31,762 bases of DNA from Candidatus Omnitrophota bacterium (GTDB lineage: Bacteria; Omnitrophota; Gorgyraeia; Gygaellales; Profunditerraquicolaceae), in assembly GCA_028711825.1 (NCBI GenBank), contig JAQTRM010000008.1:1-31762 (forward strand). Direction: 5' to 3'. The notes below the pieces were generated by a model. The model saw only the letters and a program-made list of their open reading frames with translations, did not search any database and was not told where the DNA came from. The position numbers were made by a program, and so were the translations under genes. Below are positions 22,199-29,869 of the stretch, piece after piece. Position 1 is the stretch's first letter. Every line of letters starts with the position of its first letter.

Positions 22199-23866
22199 TT
22201 GCTGGTCGCACTTTTTCTGCTTTCCTGTGTTCTTCTGGCCCTGGCTTACCTGAAATACGGCGCTTTTTTAAAGAAGCATTTCGAGGTCAGCGATAAGAAC
22301 CATCCTCCTTCGCACAGCATGTATGATGGGGTGGATTATGTCCCTGCTCCCGCCCCGGTATTGTTCGGCCATCATTTTTCTTCGATCGCCGGAGCCGGGC
22401 CGGTGCTCGGCCCGATTATCGCCGGCACCGCATTCGGCTGGGCTCCCGCCCTGATCTGGATAATTGCCGGGTCGATCTTTGTGGGCGGGATTCACGATTT
22501 TTCAAGCCTCATCATTTCTATCCGTAACCACGGGCGTTCAATCGCCGAGATCGCCAATACCTATATGTCAAGGCGGGCATACCATCTGATGCTGGTTTTT
22601 ATCTGGCTGACCCTGGTATATGTCCTTACCGTTTTTATGGATCTAACCGCAAGCACCTTTAAGCTCGATGGAGGAGTTGCTTCTTCCTCAATGTTTTTTA
22701 TCCTTCTGGCGCTGGTTTTCGGTTTTACGCTTTACCGTTTTAAGTTTTCTTTGAAATGGAGTTCTTTATTCTTTGTAATTTTGGTTTTTTTCTTTGTCTG
22801 GCTGGGGCAAAAAATGCCGGTAAACCTGCCGGAGTTTTTGGGGGATGAGGCCAAAGCCTGGGATCTGATTTTACTGGTTTACTGTTTTGTCGCCTCCGTC
22901 GCTCCGGTCTGGATATTGCTGCAGCCCCGGGATTACCTCTGCAGTTTCCTTCTTTACGGTTCTATCATCGGAGGGTTCTTCGGGATCGTCCTGGGCGGAT
23001 TGCCGCTTAATTATCCGGCGTTCACCGTTTGGAATGCCCCGGAAGTAGGGCCGGTATTCCCGATGCTTTTTGTAACGATCGCCTGCGGAGCGGTAAGCGG
23101 TTTTCATTGTATCGTTGCCAGCGGGACAACCTCCAAGCAGATCAAGAAGGAATCCGACGCCCTGCCGATTGGATACGGGGGGATGCTGGTGGAGGGTTTG
23201 GTGGCGGTTATCGCTTTAGCCACGGTAATGATTATCGGCAAAGGCGATTCCCTGGCTGCTAAGGCTCCCCTGGCGGTTTACGGAGCGGGAATGGCGAAAT
23301 TTTTGTCGGTTTTCGGAATCCCGGAGAAGCTCGGTTCTTCATTCGGCCTGCTGGCTTTGTCCGCTTTTATTCTTACGACCCTGGATACCGGGACGAGGCT
23401 GGCGCGTTATATTTTTCAGGAATTTTTCGGGATAGAAGGGAAAAGGCGCTGCCTGGCGACTGTGGTTACCCTGGTGCTGCCCGCGGTTTTTGTCCTGATC
23501 GATATCCGGGACGTAAACGGAAATATGATTCCGGCCTGGAAGAGTATCTGGCCGGTTTTTGGAGCGACAAACCAGCTCTTGGCGGGGCTGGCGCTGATGG
23601 TAGTGGCGGTTTGGCTGAAGAAAAAAGGCAAACACGCCTGGTTTGTGGTGATCCCGATGTTTTTCATGCTGGTAATGACGCTTTGGGCGCTGTTTTTGGT
23701 TGTACTGCAGTATCGTTTCAGCCTGGTAGGTTTTATCGGGGCGGTGCTGTTGTTCCTGGCCGCGATGCTTATCTTTGAGGCGATCGGGATTTTTGAAGTC
23801 AGGAAAAAAAGTAAGCGGCTGTTTTCGCGGCGGAAACCGGAAGGGGGAGAAGGATGGGCGGGTTGA
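22199..23866 (+). CDS. cstA: Carbon starvation protein A family transporter
   Basis: A 555-residue polytopic membrane protein. LFGHHFSSIAGAGPVLGPIIAG, GGIHDFSSLIISIRNHGRSI, GFHCIVASGTTSKQI, LDTGTRLARYIFQEFFG and WPVFGATNQLLAGLALM are hallmarks of CstA/YjiY, which import peptides or pyruvate. The start is a TTG at 22199: AGGAG at 22188-22192 lies six bases upstream, and the protein then starts with the first membrane helix. TAAAAT near 22131 might be a -10 box, but I see no -35. The 3' end overlaps the pilin-like gene by 13 bases. Confidence 0.93.
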   Translation: MLVALFLLSCVLLALAYLKYGAFLKKHFEVSDKNHPPSHSMYDGVDYVPAPAPVLFGHHFSSIAGAGPVLGPIIAGTAFGWAPALIWIIAGSIFVGGIHDFSSLIISIRNHGRSIAEIANTYMSRRAYHLMLVFIWLTLVYVLTVFMDLTASTFKLDGGVASSSMFFILLALVFGFTLYRFKFSLKWSSLFFVILVFFFVWLGQKMPVNLPEFLGDEAKAWDLILLVYCFVASVAPVWILLQPRDYLCSFLLYGSIIGGFFGIVLGGLPLNYPAFTVWNAPEVGPVFPMLFVTIACGAVSGFHCIVASGTTSKQIKKESDALPIGYGGMLVEGLVAVIALATVMIIGKGDSLAAKAPLAVYGAGMAKFLSVFGIPEKLGSSFGLLALSAFILTTLDTGTRLARYIFQEFFGIEGKRRCLATVVTLVLPAVFVLIDIRDVNGNMIPAWKSIWPVFGATNQLLAGLALMVVAVWLKKKGKHAWFVVIPMFFMLVMTLWALFLVVLQYRFSLVGFIGAVLLFLAAMLIFEAIGIFEVRKKSKRLFSRRKPEGGEGWAG

Positions 23867-24306
23867 TTTCTTCAAAAAGATCTTTTACTCTCGTTGAATT
23901 AATCATCGTTATTATCATTGTGGGCATCCTGGCGGCCTTGGGTTTGACGCAATACAACCAGGTGGTGGAGAAATCGCGCACCACCGAAGCGAAGGTCCGC
24001 ATCGGGGTGATGCGGGACCTGGCTTATGAGTATTACCTGAATAACGGCGATATGAGCGGCATGACGGACAGCGATGTGGGGGCGGTCGGCAGCTGCTCTA
24101 CCGCTGGCGGTTACTATTGGTATCAGGCCTGGGTGGCATCCACTTACGTAAGCCTGGCCGCGGTTAGATGCACCAGCGGAGGAAAACCGCCGGACGCTTC
24201 AAAGGGGTATGTTTATTATCTTTCTTATTACCCTTCTACCGGGCAGAGTTCCTGGCATTGTTATTACAGCGGTGATGGTTCCGGGTGTTTCGGGCTTTCC
24301 CCTTAA
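23854..24306 (+). CDS. Type IV pilin-like / pseudopilin protein
   Basis: A 150-residue protein with a short basic leader and the class III signal KRS-FTLVELIIVIIIVGILAALGL. Cleavage by prepilin peptidase would precede Phe11, with Glu at +5. The residue before cleavage is Ser where Gly is usual. The hydrophobic helix is followed by QYNQVVEKSRTTEAKVRIGVM, then a C-terminal domain with four cysteines, rich in Tyr, Ser and Gly. No pilus assembly genes are nearby, so the machinery must be elsewhere. It overlaps the end of cstA and is preceded by GGGGGAGAAGG. Confidence 0.85.
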   Translation: MGGLISSKRSFTLVELIIVIIIVGILAALGLTQYNQVVEKSRTTEAKVRIGVMRDLAYEYYLNNGDMSGMTDSDVGAVGSCSTAGGYYWYQAWVASTYVSLAAVRCTSGGKPPDASKGYVYYLSYYPSTGQSSWHCYYSGDGSGCFGLSP

Positions 24307-24341
24307 CGCGCGGGAACAGGATCTTCCGCAAGTAAGATATG

Positions 24342-24369
24342 TTGATTTATTTTGCGGATGTTGTATCAT
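24342..24369 (+). promoter_or_regulatory. Possible promoter of the small membrane peptide gene
   Basis: TTGATT (24342-24347), a 16-base spacer and TATCAT (24364-24369). The predicted leader of about 22 bases carries the strong ribosome binding site of the next gene. Confidence 0.4.
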
Positions 24370-24397
24370 ATTCTTAATTACAAAAAAGGAGGTTCCC

Positions 24398-24511
24398 ATG
24401 TTTGTCGTGATGGTATTTGTGGTTTTTATTGTTTTTATATTCGGTTTTCTGCTGGATATATCGATTAATCTCCGCCGGCTGAATAATAATGTCAAGAAAC
24501 TGATTAAATAG
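24398..24511 (+). CDS. Small single-span membrane peptide (37 aa)
   Basis: A 37-codon gene with a near-ideal ribosome binding site, AAGGAGG at 24386-24392, five bases before ATG 24398. Residues 2-19 are an unbroken hydrophobic helix (VVMVFVVFIVFIFGFLL), followed by an amphipathic basic tail (INLRRLNNNVKKLIK). This suggests an N-out single-pass peptide with a cytoplasmic tail. I recognise no family. The strong site and plausible promoter make it a likely real gene despite its size. Confidence 0.6.
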   Translation: MFVVMVFVVFIVFIFGFLLDISINLRRLNNNVKKLIK

Positions 24512-24515
24512 TTTT

Positions 24516-24532
24516 AGCTGCCAGCTTTCAGC
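24516..24532. repeat. Heptad tract, left side of the 24547 hairpin
   Basis: AGCTGCC followed by AGCTTTC and AGC, two 7-bp units and a partial one, related to the tract at 16067-16105. Confidence 0.55.
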
Positions 24533-24546
24533 AAAAGCAAAACCAG

Positions 24547-24616
24547 AAAATAAAGGGGACGGTTCTATTTTTTAACCCTAGTTCTACCAGAAAAATAGAA
24601 CCGTCCCCTTTATTTT
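24547..24616. repeat. 26-bp GGGGACGGTTCT palindrome (REP-like hairpin)
   Basis: The arm at 24547-24572 pairs perfectly over 26 bp with 24591-24616 around an 18-base loop. It begins AAAATAAAGGGGACGGTT and shares the AAAGGGGAC(A/G)GT start with the palindrome at 16122. A/T tracts on both ends could make it act as a terminator in either direction. The pattern resembles REP sequences spread by REP-associated tyrosine transposases; none is encoded in this window. Confidence 0.8.
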
Positions 24617-24640
24617 TAACTACTGTCCTTTCCCGCTTTT

Positions 24641-24662
24641 AGCAGACGGCTGATAGCCGATG
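24641..24662. repeat. Heptad tract, right side of the 24547 hairpin (inverted)
   Basis: AGCAGAC, GGCTGAT and AGCCGAT in a row: the reverse-complement type of the left tract, so the hairpin is flanked by heptads in opposite orientation. Confidence 0.55.
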
Positions 24663-24684
24663 ATTTAAATCCGTCACTTTTTCA

Positions 24685-24713
24685 TTGAGCCGAATGGAAT
24701 TAAGCAGTATAAT
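24685..24713 (+). promoter_or_regulatory. Promoter of the OmpA-family lipoprotein gene
   Basis: TTGAGC (24685-24690), a spacer of 17 bases and TATAAT (24708-24713). The predicted leader is about 50 bases long. Confidence 0.65.
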
Positions 24714-24771
24714 ACAAAAGAAATATTATCGGAATTTTCGCGGCAGCGGGATGGACCGCCGGGAGGCTGTG

Positions 24772-25446
24772 ATGAAAAAAGGGGTATTGCTTGTTTTTGT
24801 TGTTTTCGCGGTATTTGCTTTGTCCGGCTGCGCTTACATTGAAAAAGCGCGCCGCGCCGACACCTTGGAAGCGGAGAACGCCGGTTTGAAGAACCGGCTG
24901 GCCTGGCTGGAGAAACAAAAAGAAAAAGAGGTGCAAAAGGTAGCCGCGGAGAAAGAGAAAGAAATCTCCGACCTGGAAGAGGCTCAAAGGGAGCTTGAAA
25001 AGTCTCTGAAGAAGGAGATCGGGGAATACAAAGCGAAACTTCAGATGACCGAGCGCGGGCTGGTGATCACTTTTGTTTCCGAGATATTTTTTGATTCCGG
25101 GAAGGATAAGATAAAAGAAGGGGGCAAAGCGACGCTGGGCAAGGTCGCCGCGGTCCTCAATAAGGATGTTCCCCATTCGCAGGTCGCGGTCGAAGGCCAT
25201 ACGGACAATGACCCGATCAAGCGCTCCGGATGGAAGTCGAATTGGGAGCTTTCCTCGGCGCGCGCCCTTTCGGTCCTGCATTATCTTATCGAGCAGGGGA
25301 AGGTCAATCCGCGCATGCTTTCGGCCGACGGTTACGGGGAGTATCATCCGGTGGCCCCTAACGATACGCCGCAGAATAAGCGCCGGAACCGGCGGGTGGA
25401 GATTGTTATCTTGCCGCCCACTTTAATGAAACCGGTAAACCGGTAA
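24772..25446 (+). CDS. OmpA-family peptidoglycan-binding lipoprotein
   Basis: A 224-residue protein. The lipobox LSGC places the lipidated cysteine at residue 20. Residues about 25-85 form a charged coiled coil (KQKEKEVQKVAAEKEKEI and on). The C-terminal OmpA/MotB domain has ITFVSEIFFDSGKDKIKEGG, VAVEGHTDNDPI, WELSSARALSVLHYLI, ADGYGEYHPVAPNDT and NRRVEIVI, the peptidoglycan-binding pattern. I start at ATG 24772, with GGAGG at 24762-24766. An in-frame start at 24685 falls within the promoter. Likely tethers the outer membrane to the wall, as Pal does, but the long coiled coil makes it distinct from Pal. Confidence 0.9.
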   Translation: MKKGVLLVFVVFAVFALSGCAYIEKARRADTLEAENAGLKNRLAWLEKQKEKEVQKVAAEKEKEISDLEEAQRELEKSLKKEIGEYKAKLQMTERGLVITFVSEIFFDSGKDKIKEGGKATLGKVAAVLNKDVPHSQVAVEGHTDNDPIKRSGWKSNWELSSARALSVLHYLIEQGKVNPRMLSADGYGEYHPVAPNDTPQNKRRNRRVEIVILPPTLMKPVNR

Positions 25447-25511
25447 TTTACGGGGGGGGCGGAGAAAACTTGCCCGGCTGCTGTCACGACTACTGATTTT
25501 ATCGGCGGAAG

Positions 25512-26276
25512 ATGTCAAAATATTATACCGGTAGAAAGACCAGAAATTTATTTGATCCGAAAAATGGAGCGCCTTTTAAATTAAGCCGTTCCAAGATTGA
25601 GCTTTTTGTTAATTGCCCGCGCTGTTTTTATCTGGACCGCAGGCTGGGGGTAAGTCAGCCCCCGGGATTTCCCTTCGCCTTGAATTCCGCGGTTGATAAA
25701 CTGCTCAAGAAAGAATTCGACGCCTACCGCCTTAAAGGGGAGGCTCACCCTCTGATGCTTCAGGCGGGGGTCGTGGCGGTTCCCTTTCGGCATCAGGATC
25801 TGGATTTTTGGCGCGACGCGCTGCACGGCGGAATGCAATACCTGCACCAGGCGACAAACTTCCTGCTTACCGGGGCGGTGGACGATGTCTGGTCCGGACC
25901 GGAAGGGGAGTTATTCATCGTCGATTATAAAAGCACCTCCAAAGATGAAGAGGTCAGCCTGGACGCGGATTGGCAGGTTTCCTACAAAAGGCAGATGGAG
26001 ATCTACCAGTGGTTATTCAGGAAGAACGGTTTTAAGGTTTCTCCCACCGGGTATTTTGTTTATTGCAACGGAGATACCTCCAGGGACGCTTTTGACGCCA
26101 GGCTTGAATTCCGGATCAAGATTATCCCGTATACTGGGGATGATTCATGGATTGAGCCGAAAATTTTAGCGATGCGCCAGTGTCTGGAAAAAGAGGTGGT
26201 GCCTCCGTATTCCCCGGATTGCGATTTCTGCACTTATCAGAGGATTTTAAAAGAAGTTGAAGCCAGACGGCCGTGA
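25512..26276 (+). CDS. PD-(D/E)XK nuclease-superfamily protein, RecB/Cas4-like
   Basis: A 254-residue protein. The nuclease core is visible: GAVDDVW (Asp124/125), LFIVDYKST (Asp138, Lys140) and QMEIY (Gln161, Tyr165), the DxDYK...QxxxY arrangement of RecB-family exonucleases. KLSRSKIELFVNCPRCFYLD at the N-terminus and YSPDCDFCTY at the C-terminus supply cysteines 35, 38, 237 and 240, which could hold an iron-sulfur cluster as in Cas4 and AddB. No cas or helicase genes are adjacent. A stand-alone DNA-end processing enzyme is the best guess. Confidence 0.85.
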   Translation: MSKYYTGRKTRNLFDPKNGAPFKLSRSKIELFVNCPRCFYLDRRLGVSQPPGFPFALNSAVDKLLKKEFDAYRLKGEAHPLMLQAGVVAVPFRHQDLDFWRDALHGGMQYLHQATNFLLTGAVDDVWSGPEGELFIVDYKSTSKDEEVSLDADWQVSYKRQMEIYQWLFRKNGFKVSPTGYFVYCNGDTSRDAFDARLEFRIKIIPYTGDDSWIEPKILAMRQCLEKEVVPPYSPDCDFCTYQRILKEVEARRP

Positions 26277-26330
26277 TTCTATGATGAAAAAAATCGTTTT
26301 CATCTGCGGCAAGATAGACAGGAGGGATTA

Positions 26331-27377
26331 ATGGATTCATTATTGAAAAAGATTCTTGAGGCGCCGGGGCCTTCGGGATACGAAAGCCCGATCGCCGGAA
26401 TCATGCAAGAGGAACTGAAAAAGAGCTGCCAGGAGGTGCGGGTCGATAATTCGGGGAATGTTATCGCCAGGAAGGGGCAGGGCAAGGTTAAGGTAATGCT
26501 CGCCGCGCACATGGATGAAATAGGGCTGATGGTTAAATATATTACCAAGGAAGGTTTCCTGCATTTCATAAAACTGGGAGGTATCGATGACCGTATTCTT
26601 CCCGCCCAGAGGGTAATCGTCAAGTCCAAGAAAGGCGACTGCCTGGGGATAATCGGGACCAAGCCTCCGCATTTATTGAGGGAAGATGAAAGAAAGAAGC
26701 CCCTGAAATACGAGGATATGTTTATTGATATTGGATGTAAGGATAAGGGGGAAGCGGAGAAGAGGGTGGCGGTAGGAGATGTGGTGATATTCGAGCCGAA
26801 CGCCGGAGTATTAAACGGGGACCTTTATTACGGCAAAGCGGTTGATAACCGCATCGGCTGTTTCGCGCTGCTCAAGATTATGGAACGGATTAATGCCGGG
26901 GCGGAGGTTTACGCGGTGGCTACCACTCAGGAAGAGGTGGGCTTAAAAGGCGCGCGCACCTCGTCTTTTAAGATCGACCCGGACTATGCCATTGCCATCG
27001 ATACTAATGTCGCCGGGGACACCCCGCAGGTAACCGAGCGCGAATCCGCGCTTAAGCTTGGAGAGGGTGTTTCGATAACCATTATCGAGGCTTCCGGCAG
27101 GGGCCTCATCGTTAATGAAAAAATGAAAGACCTTCTGGTCGGGGCCGCCAAAGAAAACAAGATTAAATACCAGCTGGATGTAATCGAAGGCGGGATGACC
27201 GACGGGGCGATTATCTGTATGAACCGCGAAGGTGTTCCCACGGGGGTTCTGGCTATCCCCACCCGCTATATCCATTCTGCTACCGGTGTTTTTAACATCA
27301 AAGACCTGGAGGCGGCGGTAGAACTCGCGGTCAGGTCGGTGGAGTCTTTAGCTAAAATAACCGGATGCCGGGTATAA
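26331..27377 (+). CDS. M42-family metallo-aminopeptidase
   Basis: A 348-residue cytoplasmic peptidase of the FrvX/TET/glutamyl-aminopeptidase family, which forms large dodecamers. All dinuclear metal-site residues are present: His60 and Asp62 (AAHMDEIG), Asp172 (GKAVDNRIG), catalytic Glu201 and Glu202 (TTQEEVGLKGA), Asp224 (IAIDTN) and His315 (TRYIHSATG). GGAGGGA precedes the ATG. A 16-codon frame (26281-26331) ends on the first base of this ATG; see findings. Confidence 0.95.
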   Translation: MDSLLKKILEAPGPSGYESPIAGIMQEELKKSCQEVRVDNSGNVIARKGQGKVKVMLAAHMDEIGLMVKYITKEGFLHFIKLGGIDDRILPAQRVIVKSKKGDCLGIIGTKPPHLLREDERKKPLKYEDMFIDIGCKDKGEAEKRVAVGDVVIFEPNAGVLNGDLYYGKAVDNRIGCFALLKIMERINAGAEVYAVATTQEEVGLKGARTSSFKIDPDYAIAIDTNVAGDTPQVTERESALKLGEGVSITIIEASGRGLIVNEKMKDLLVGAAKENKIKYQLDVIEGGMTDGAIICMNREGVPTGVLAIPTRYIHSATGVFNIKDLEAAVELAVRSVESLAKITGCRV

Positions 27378-27446
27378 AGCGTGCCTCGTCAATCCAAGCA
27401 GCAACCCCGGTTCTTAGACCGCGGTATACTGAATTGATTTTCCGAA

Positions 27447-28907
27447 ATGTCCATTGAATTTTTTATCCTCTGGGGGGCGGTCCTGATTTTGCTTAGCGTA
27501 ATCTCAAGCAAAGTTTCGGATAGGATCGCCGTTCCCGCGCTGCTGTTGTTTCTTGCCATCGGCATACTTGCCGGTTCCGAAGGCCTCGGGATTATTTATT
27601 TCGATAATTATAAAATTACAAAATCTATCGGCGTGATCGCCCTCGTTTTGATTCTTTTTTCCGGAGGCCTGGGCGCCTCCTGGAAATCGGTTAAACCGTT
27701 GTTCCCGGCGGGTTTCATGCTTTCTACTTTCGGCGTTTTGATTACCGCCCTGGTCGTAGGTGCCTGTTCGGTTTTTATCCTTAATTTTTCCGTCTGGGAG
27801 GGGCTTTTGCTGGGGGCGATCGTTTCATCTACCGACGCGGCCGCTGTTTTAAGCATCCTTAAGTCTAAAAAGATATCGCTTAAAGGGAAGCTCAAGCCGT
27901 TATTGGAACTTGAATCGGGAAGTAACGATCCGATGGCGGTTTTTTTGACAATTGGTTTTCTGGGGATACTGACTAATTCTTTAAGTTCGCCCTGGAGCCT
28001 CTTCCCGTTATTTATTTTGAATATGGGCCTGGGGCTTCTGGCCGGTTATCTGATGGCCAAGGTCAGCATTCTTGTTATCGACAGGATAAAACTGGGTTAT
28101 GAAGGGTTATATCCGGTGCTGACGGTTTCCCTGGTTTTTTTGACTTATTCTCTGGCATCTCTGATAAAAGGCAACGGGTTCCTGGCGGTTTATATCCTGG
28201 GCCTTTTGATGAGCAGGGGAGAATTCGCTTACAAGAAATCTCTTATCAAATTTTATGAGGGGACCGCCTGGCTGATGCAGATCGCGATGTTTATTACGCT
28301 CGGCCTGCTGGTTTTTCCTTCGCAGATCCCTCCGGTGGCGGGAAAAGGAATCCTGGTTGCCGCGGTGCTTATTTTTTTGGCGCGCCCGGCCGGGGTTTTT
28401 TTATCCCTGATCCCTTTTAAGTTCAGCCTTTCCGAGAAACTGATGATCTCCTGGGTGGGATTACGCGGGGCGGTTCCGGTAATATTGGCGACTTTTCCTC
28501 TCCTGGCGGGGATCCCGCAGGCGCACATGATATTTAATATCGTGTTTTTCATCGTTCTGCTATCCGTATTGGCGCAGGGAACGACAATTCATCTTGTTTC
28601 CCGGGTCCTTAATGTTAACGCGCCTTTTGATTTCAGGAAGCCTTATCCGATCGAGTTTGAACGCGCCGAAGGTTTTGAGTCTTCGCTTACAGACATGATC
28701 GTTCCGTACCATTCGGAGATCATCGGCAAAAGCATCGCTGAAATAAAAATACCTCCGGAGGCGCTGGTAGTTCTTATTTCCAGAGGAGAAAAGTTTATTG
28801 TGCCCAACGGCTCCACGGTTTTGGAAAGCGGCGATGTGCTACTGGTACTTGCCAATGAAGAGGACCTGAAGATTATTAACGGGATACTGGCAGGAGGCAT
28901 AAGGTAG
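27447..28907 (+). CDS. Potassium or sodium/proton antiporter, CPA1 family with C-terminal RCK_C domain
   Basis: A 486-residue protein. Residues 1-385 form about twelve membrane segments with GAIVSSTDAAAVLSIL and LELESGSNDPMAVF, the acidic ion-binding helices of NhaP-type exchangers. Residues about 405-480 are a TrkA-C/RCK_C domain (FESSLTDMIVPYHSEIIGKSIAEI, GDVLLVLANEEDLK), as in NhaP2/CvrA. That combination favours K+/H+ exchange. TATACT at 27425-27430 lies 16 bases before ATG 27447, with no ribosome binding site in between, so this mRNA may also have a very short leader. Confidence 0.92.
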   Translation: MSIEFFILWGAVLILLSVISSKVSDRIAVPALLLFLAIGILAGSEGLGIIYFDNYKITKSIGVIALVLILFSGGLGASWKSVKPLFPAGFMLSTFGVLITALVVGACSVFILNFSVWEGLLLGAIVSSTDAAAVLSILKSKKISLKGKLKPLLELESGSNDPMAVFLTIGFLGILTNSLSSPWSLFPLFILNMGLGLLAGYLMAKVSILVIDRIKLGYEGLYPVLTVSLVFLTYSLASLIKGNGFLAVYILGLLMSRGEFAYKKSLIKFYEGTAWLMQIAMFITLGLLVFPSQIPPVAGKGILVAAVLIFLARPAGVFLSLIPFKFSLSEKLMISWVGLRGAVPVILATFPLLAGIPQAHMIFNIVFFIVLLSVLAQGTTIHLVSRVLNVNAPFDFRKPYPIEFERAEGFESSLTDMIVPYHSEIIGKSIAEIKIPPEALVVLISRGEKFIVPNGSTVLESGDVLLVLANEEDLKIINGILAGGIR

Positions 28908-28979
28908 AGAAGGAAGGAGGGGGACACTTCTCTTGTAACTCAAGAAGTGACAGGCATTTGGAGGGAAACGGTCCCAGAT

Positions 28980-29417
28980 ATGGATAAATTTTTGAAGGCG
29001 GCGTTGAAGGAAGCGAAGCTTGGTTTAAAAGAAGGGGGCATTCCCATCGGGGCGGTCCTTGTCCGAAGGGGCAGGATTATCGGCCGCGGGCATAACCGGA
29101 GGGTGCAGGAAGGCAGCGCGATCCTGCACGCGGAGATGGACGCTTTGGAAAACGCCGGCAGGCTTTCGGCTTCAGCGTATGAAGACTGCTGCCTTTACAC
29201 TACGCTTTCGCCTTGCGCGATGTGTTCCGGTGCGCTGCTTCTTTACCGGATCAGGCGCCTGGTGATCGGGGAGAATAAAAATTTTACGGGAGAAGAAAAG
29301 CTTTTGCGTTCCCGGGGAGTGAAGTTAAGAGTTATACAAAGTCGTGAATGTATCGATCTCATGGCGAAGTTTATTAAAGATAAGCCGGAACTTTGGAATG
29401 AGGATATCGGCGTATGA
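28980..29417 (+). CDS. Cytosine deaminase, yeast Fcy1-like (CDA superfamily)
   Basis: A 145-residue zinc deaminase. His50 and Glu52 (HAEMDALENAGRL) and Cys79/Cys82 (TTLSPCAMC) form the zinc site with the proton-shuttle glutamate. The end, FIKDKPELWNEDIG, and RLVIGENKNF match yeast cytosine deaminase FCY1 and not TadA, so pyrimidine salvage (cytosine to uracil) is the likely role. I start at ATG 28980. An in-frame GTG at 28947 would add eleven residues with no better ribosome site; the GGAGGG at 28960-28965 is rather far (about 14 bases). It overlaps the Nudix gene by four bases. Confidence 0.88.
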   Translation: MDKFLKAALKEAKLGLKEGGIPIGAVLVRRGRIIGRGHNRRVQEGSAILHAEMDALENAGRLSASAYEDCCLYTTLSPCAMCSGALLLYRIRRLVIGENKNFTGEEKLLRSRGVKLRVIQSRECIDLMAKFIKDKPELWNEDIGV

Positions 29418-29848
29418 AAATGAAGATACCGGTAATTAAACATCCCGGAGCGGCGTTGATCGTGCCGTTTATCGAAAAGGACAAGGTTATCCTGCTGCGC
29501 CAGTTCCGTCCGGTAATCGGCAGGTATCTTTATGAACTTCCCGCCGGGACCCGTGAAGAAGGGGAATCCCTGTTGTCCTGCGCGCGCAGGGAATTGGCCG
29601 AGGAAACCGGATATTCCGCCTCCGGGATCGCCAGGCTGGGGTATATTTATCCGGTGCCCGGGTACTCTACGGAGAAAATTGTTATTTACCGGGCGTGCGG
29701 ATTGAAGAAATCCGGCGGGCATCCGGAAAAAGACGAAGTGATCCGGTGCGGCATCGCAGGAAAGGCAATGGTGCGGAAGTTATTTTTATCGGGAAAGATC
29801 AATGATGCTAAGACGATCTGCGCTTTCAGTATTTGCGGATGGCTCTAA
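29414..29848 (+). CDS. Nudix hydrolase, ADP-ribose pyrophosphatase-like
   Basis: A 144-residue enzyme with a complete Nudix box at 45-67: G, then E51, RELAEETGY with both catalytic glutamates. ELPAG just before the box and RQFRPVIGRYLYELPAG are typical of ADP-ribose or NDP-sugar pyrophosphatases. ATGA overlap with the cytosine deaminase suggests a shared nucleotide-housekeeping transcript. A second ATG at 29420 is possible. Confidence 0.9.
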   Translation: MKMKIPVIKHPGAALIVPFIEKDKVILLRQFRPVIGRYLYELPAGTREEGESLLSCARRELAEETGYSASGIARLGYIYPVPGYSTEKIVIYRACGLKKSGGHPEKDEVIRCGIAGKAMVRKLFLSGKINDAKTICAFSICGWL

Positions 29849-29869
29849 CCGCATTTTGAGGTAATCGAG

